Source: Megachile rotundata (lineage: Eukaryota; Arthropoda; Insecta; Hymenoptera; Megachilidae). From it: 64,000 nt of DNA. The position numbers were made by a program, and so were the translations under genes. The notes beneath the pieces were generated by a model. It searched no databases, was not told the DNA's origin, and saw only the letters and a list, made by a program, of their open reading frames with translations. The stretch covers positions 154,220 through 218,219 of the forward strand of contig NW_027473585.1 in the NCBI RefSeq assembly GCF_050947335.1. Direction: 5' to 3'. The first letter of the stretch is position 1. Each line of letters begins with the position of its first letter. Positions 63,877 through 64,000 of this stretch are shown here, piece by piece.

Positions 63877-63987
63877 CGTTCGAAAATGAGCAAAATTCGT
63901 TCAAAACGAGCAAAATTCGTGCAAAACGAGCAAAATTGTTCATTGTGGTGTTGAATTGTGCTCAGATAGGATAACTTAACATAACTA
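63877..63987 (+). repeat. Truncated last long monomer
   Basis: The monomer follows the long-class consensus for 111 bases through CATAACTA and then stops. The next expected bases, GATAGTACAGAG, are absent. Confidence 0.92.
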
Positions 63988-64000
63988 ATCAGACAAGGAA
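63988..64000. other. Non-satellite sequence beyond the array edge
   Basis: The 13 bases ATCAGACAAGGAA do not fit the monomer in the expected register. They may be unique flanking DNA, the end of an inserted element, or a heavily altered monomer with several small deletions. The segment is too short to say which. Confidence 0.8.

Larger units (their letters stand above)
1..63987 (+). repeat. Satellite DNA array, 141/161-bp monomers, head to tail
   Basis: The whole stretch is one uninterrupted tandem array in a single orientation. Every monomer is bounded by GCTGAAT followed by CGTGCG or CGTTCG. Phase was followed from end to end: 356 short-class and 85 long-class monomers fill 1-63876 exactly, once five off-length monomers are allowed for (one-base deletions near 5391, 37182 and 63744; two 140-bp forms at 20744 and 22757), followed by a truncated long monomer. 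Monomers differ at only a few positions, and variants are shared between distant monomers, which is the mark of concerted evolution and higher-order repeats. The consensus is about 38% G+C and purine-rich on the plus strand. There are no inversions, interspersed elements or genes. The family is not one I recognise. A centromeric or pericentromeric role is inferred from size, homogeneity, HOR structure and a CENP-B-box-like motif. Confidence 0.99.
424..63987 (+). repeat. Map of all 86 long monomers
   Basis: Starts of the long monomers, each checked by whole-number spacing: 424, 2418, 2579, 3586, 3747, 4895, 5338, 6485, 6646, 7089, 8378, 8539, 8982, 10412, 10573, 11016, 12728, 15145, 17703, 17864, 18871, 19032, 20884, 21750, 22897, 23904, 24911, 25072, 26784, 28214, 29503, 30087, 31376, 32524, 34941, 35102, 36391, 36834, 36995, 37156, 37739, 37900, 39048, 40337, 40780, 40941, 42371, 42814, 44526, 44687, 46117, 46560, 46721, 47305, 47466, 48614, 49903, 50346, 50507, 51655, 53367, 53528, 54958, 55401, 55844, 56005, 56589, 56750, 57616, 58059, 58220, 58522, 58683, 58844, 59146, 59730, 60173, 60334, 61200, 61643, 61804, 62106, 62267, 62569, 63435, 63877. 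The copies at 5338 and 37156 are 160 bp through loss of one A from an A4 run. The last is cut off at 63987. Tandem pairs 161 bp apart are frequent. Confidence 0.93.
55521..63987 (+). repeat. Terminal HOR series, rich in long monomers
   Basis: Repeated units are marked by the long monomer that has GAGCAGAATTCG and GAGAAAAATTG, at 57616, 59730, 61200 and 63435. The intervals are 2114, 1470 and 2235 bp (14, 10 and 15 monomers). Each is followed by ATTGTAGCGG, GAGTCTGAATC, GAGCCTAATT, then a monomer with ACGGGCAAAACTG, then the ATCTGCG and TACTGCGG long pair. The last unit breaks off at 63987. Twenty-two long monomers start in the 8.1 kb from 55844 on, about twice the density of the window as a whole. 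Confidence 0.88.

Noticed and set aside
1..63987. CRISPR array
   Set aside because: The repeats are 141-161 bp and contiguous, with no unique spacers. Variation is scattered single bases shared between copies. No cas genes are present.
1..63987. Tandem rRNA, tRNA or 5S gene cluster
   Set aside because: The monomer has no recognisable rRNA segment, no A-box/B-box pair with cloverleaf arms, and no terminator T-run. It consists of 20-bp subunits instead.
1..63987. Coding repeat protein (141 is divisible by 3)
   Set aside because: Stop codons occur in the frames of the ordinary monomer on both strands, and the 161-bp class changes frame each time. The longest opening is a 66-codon accident.
1..63987. 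Assembly collapse or expansion as the sole source of the HOR pattern
   Set aside because: HOR copies differ by private variants and by whole-monomer gains and losses in a graded way, which simple duplication by an assembler would not produce. Copy number still needs read support.
63988..64000. Named transposon end or telomeric repeat at the right edge
   Set aside because: Thirteen bases are too few to assign, and they contain no telomere-like tandem motif.

Overview
The window is almost entirely one satellite DNA array. Positions 1-63987 are a head-to-tail tandem repeat, all in the same orientation. I could fix monomer phase through the whole window. Taking the monomer to start at CGTGCG/CGTTCG after GCTGAAT, there are 441 complete monomers (356 of the short class, nominally 141 bp, and 85 of the long class, nominally 161 bp) plus one truncated long monomer at the right edge. 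Five monomers are one or more bases off nominal length. The arithmetic closes exactly on position 63876, where the last complete monomer ends. The final 13 bases (63988-64000) do not continue the repeat, so the right edge of the array, or an insertion in it, lies there. The left end is still inside the array.

Nothing in the window supports a protein gene, RNA gene, transposon, CRISPR or operon. A long, uniform, non-coding, higher-order-organised satellite of this kind points to a eukaryotic nuclear chromosome, most likely constitutive, pericentromeric or centromeric heterochromatin. I do not recognise the satellite and cannot name the species. The consensus is about 38% G+C and keeps more CpG than expected (7 per 141 bp by my count, about 1.5 times expectation), which argues against a heavily CpG-methylated genome such as a typical vertebrate or plant.

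The monomer is built from about seven 20-bp subunits. Subunits 1 and 2 are clearly related. The 161-bp class carries one extra copy of this subunit, and two 140-bp monomers have lost 21 bp of it. The same segment contains A-tracts spaced about 10 bp apart, and a 17-bp motif that resembles the CENP-B box. The motif matches 8 of 9 core positions in most monomers and all 9 in 13 monomers.

Layout by higher-order repeat (HOR). 1-2174: ordinary monomers. 2175-4060: 1168-bp HOR, two copies. 4895-11390: HOR growing by one monomer per copy (1751, 1893, 2034 bp, then a partial copy). 11192-16165: 2417-bp HOR, two copies, with a third related copy near 25.3-27.3 kb. 16.2-22.9 kb: heavily reshuffled small HORs. 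22897-24910: 1007-bp HOR, two copies. 28214-32523: mixed block. 32524-55520: macro-repeat of 10290, 8841 and about 3870 bp, with about 3-kb subrepeats inside. 55.5-63.99 kb: terminal HOR rich in long monomers and in perfect CENP-B-like boxes. The parts work together only in a structural sense: they are a nested record of unequal exchange, and possibly a platform for a centromere or heterochromatin DNA-binding protein.
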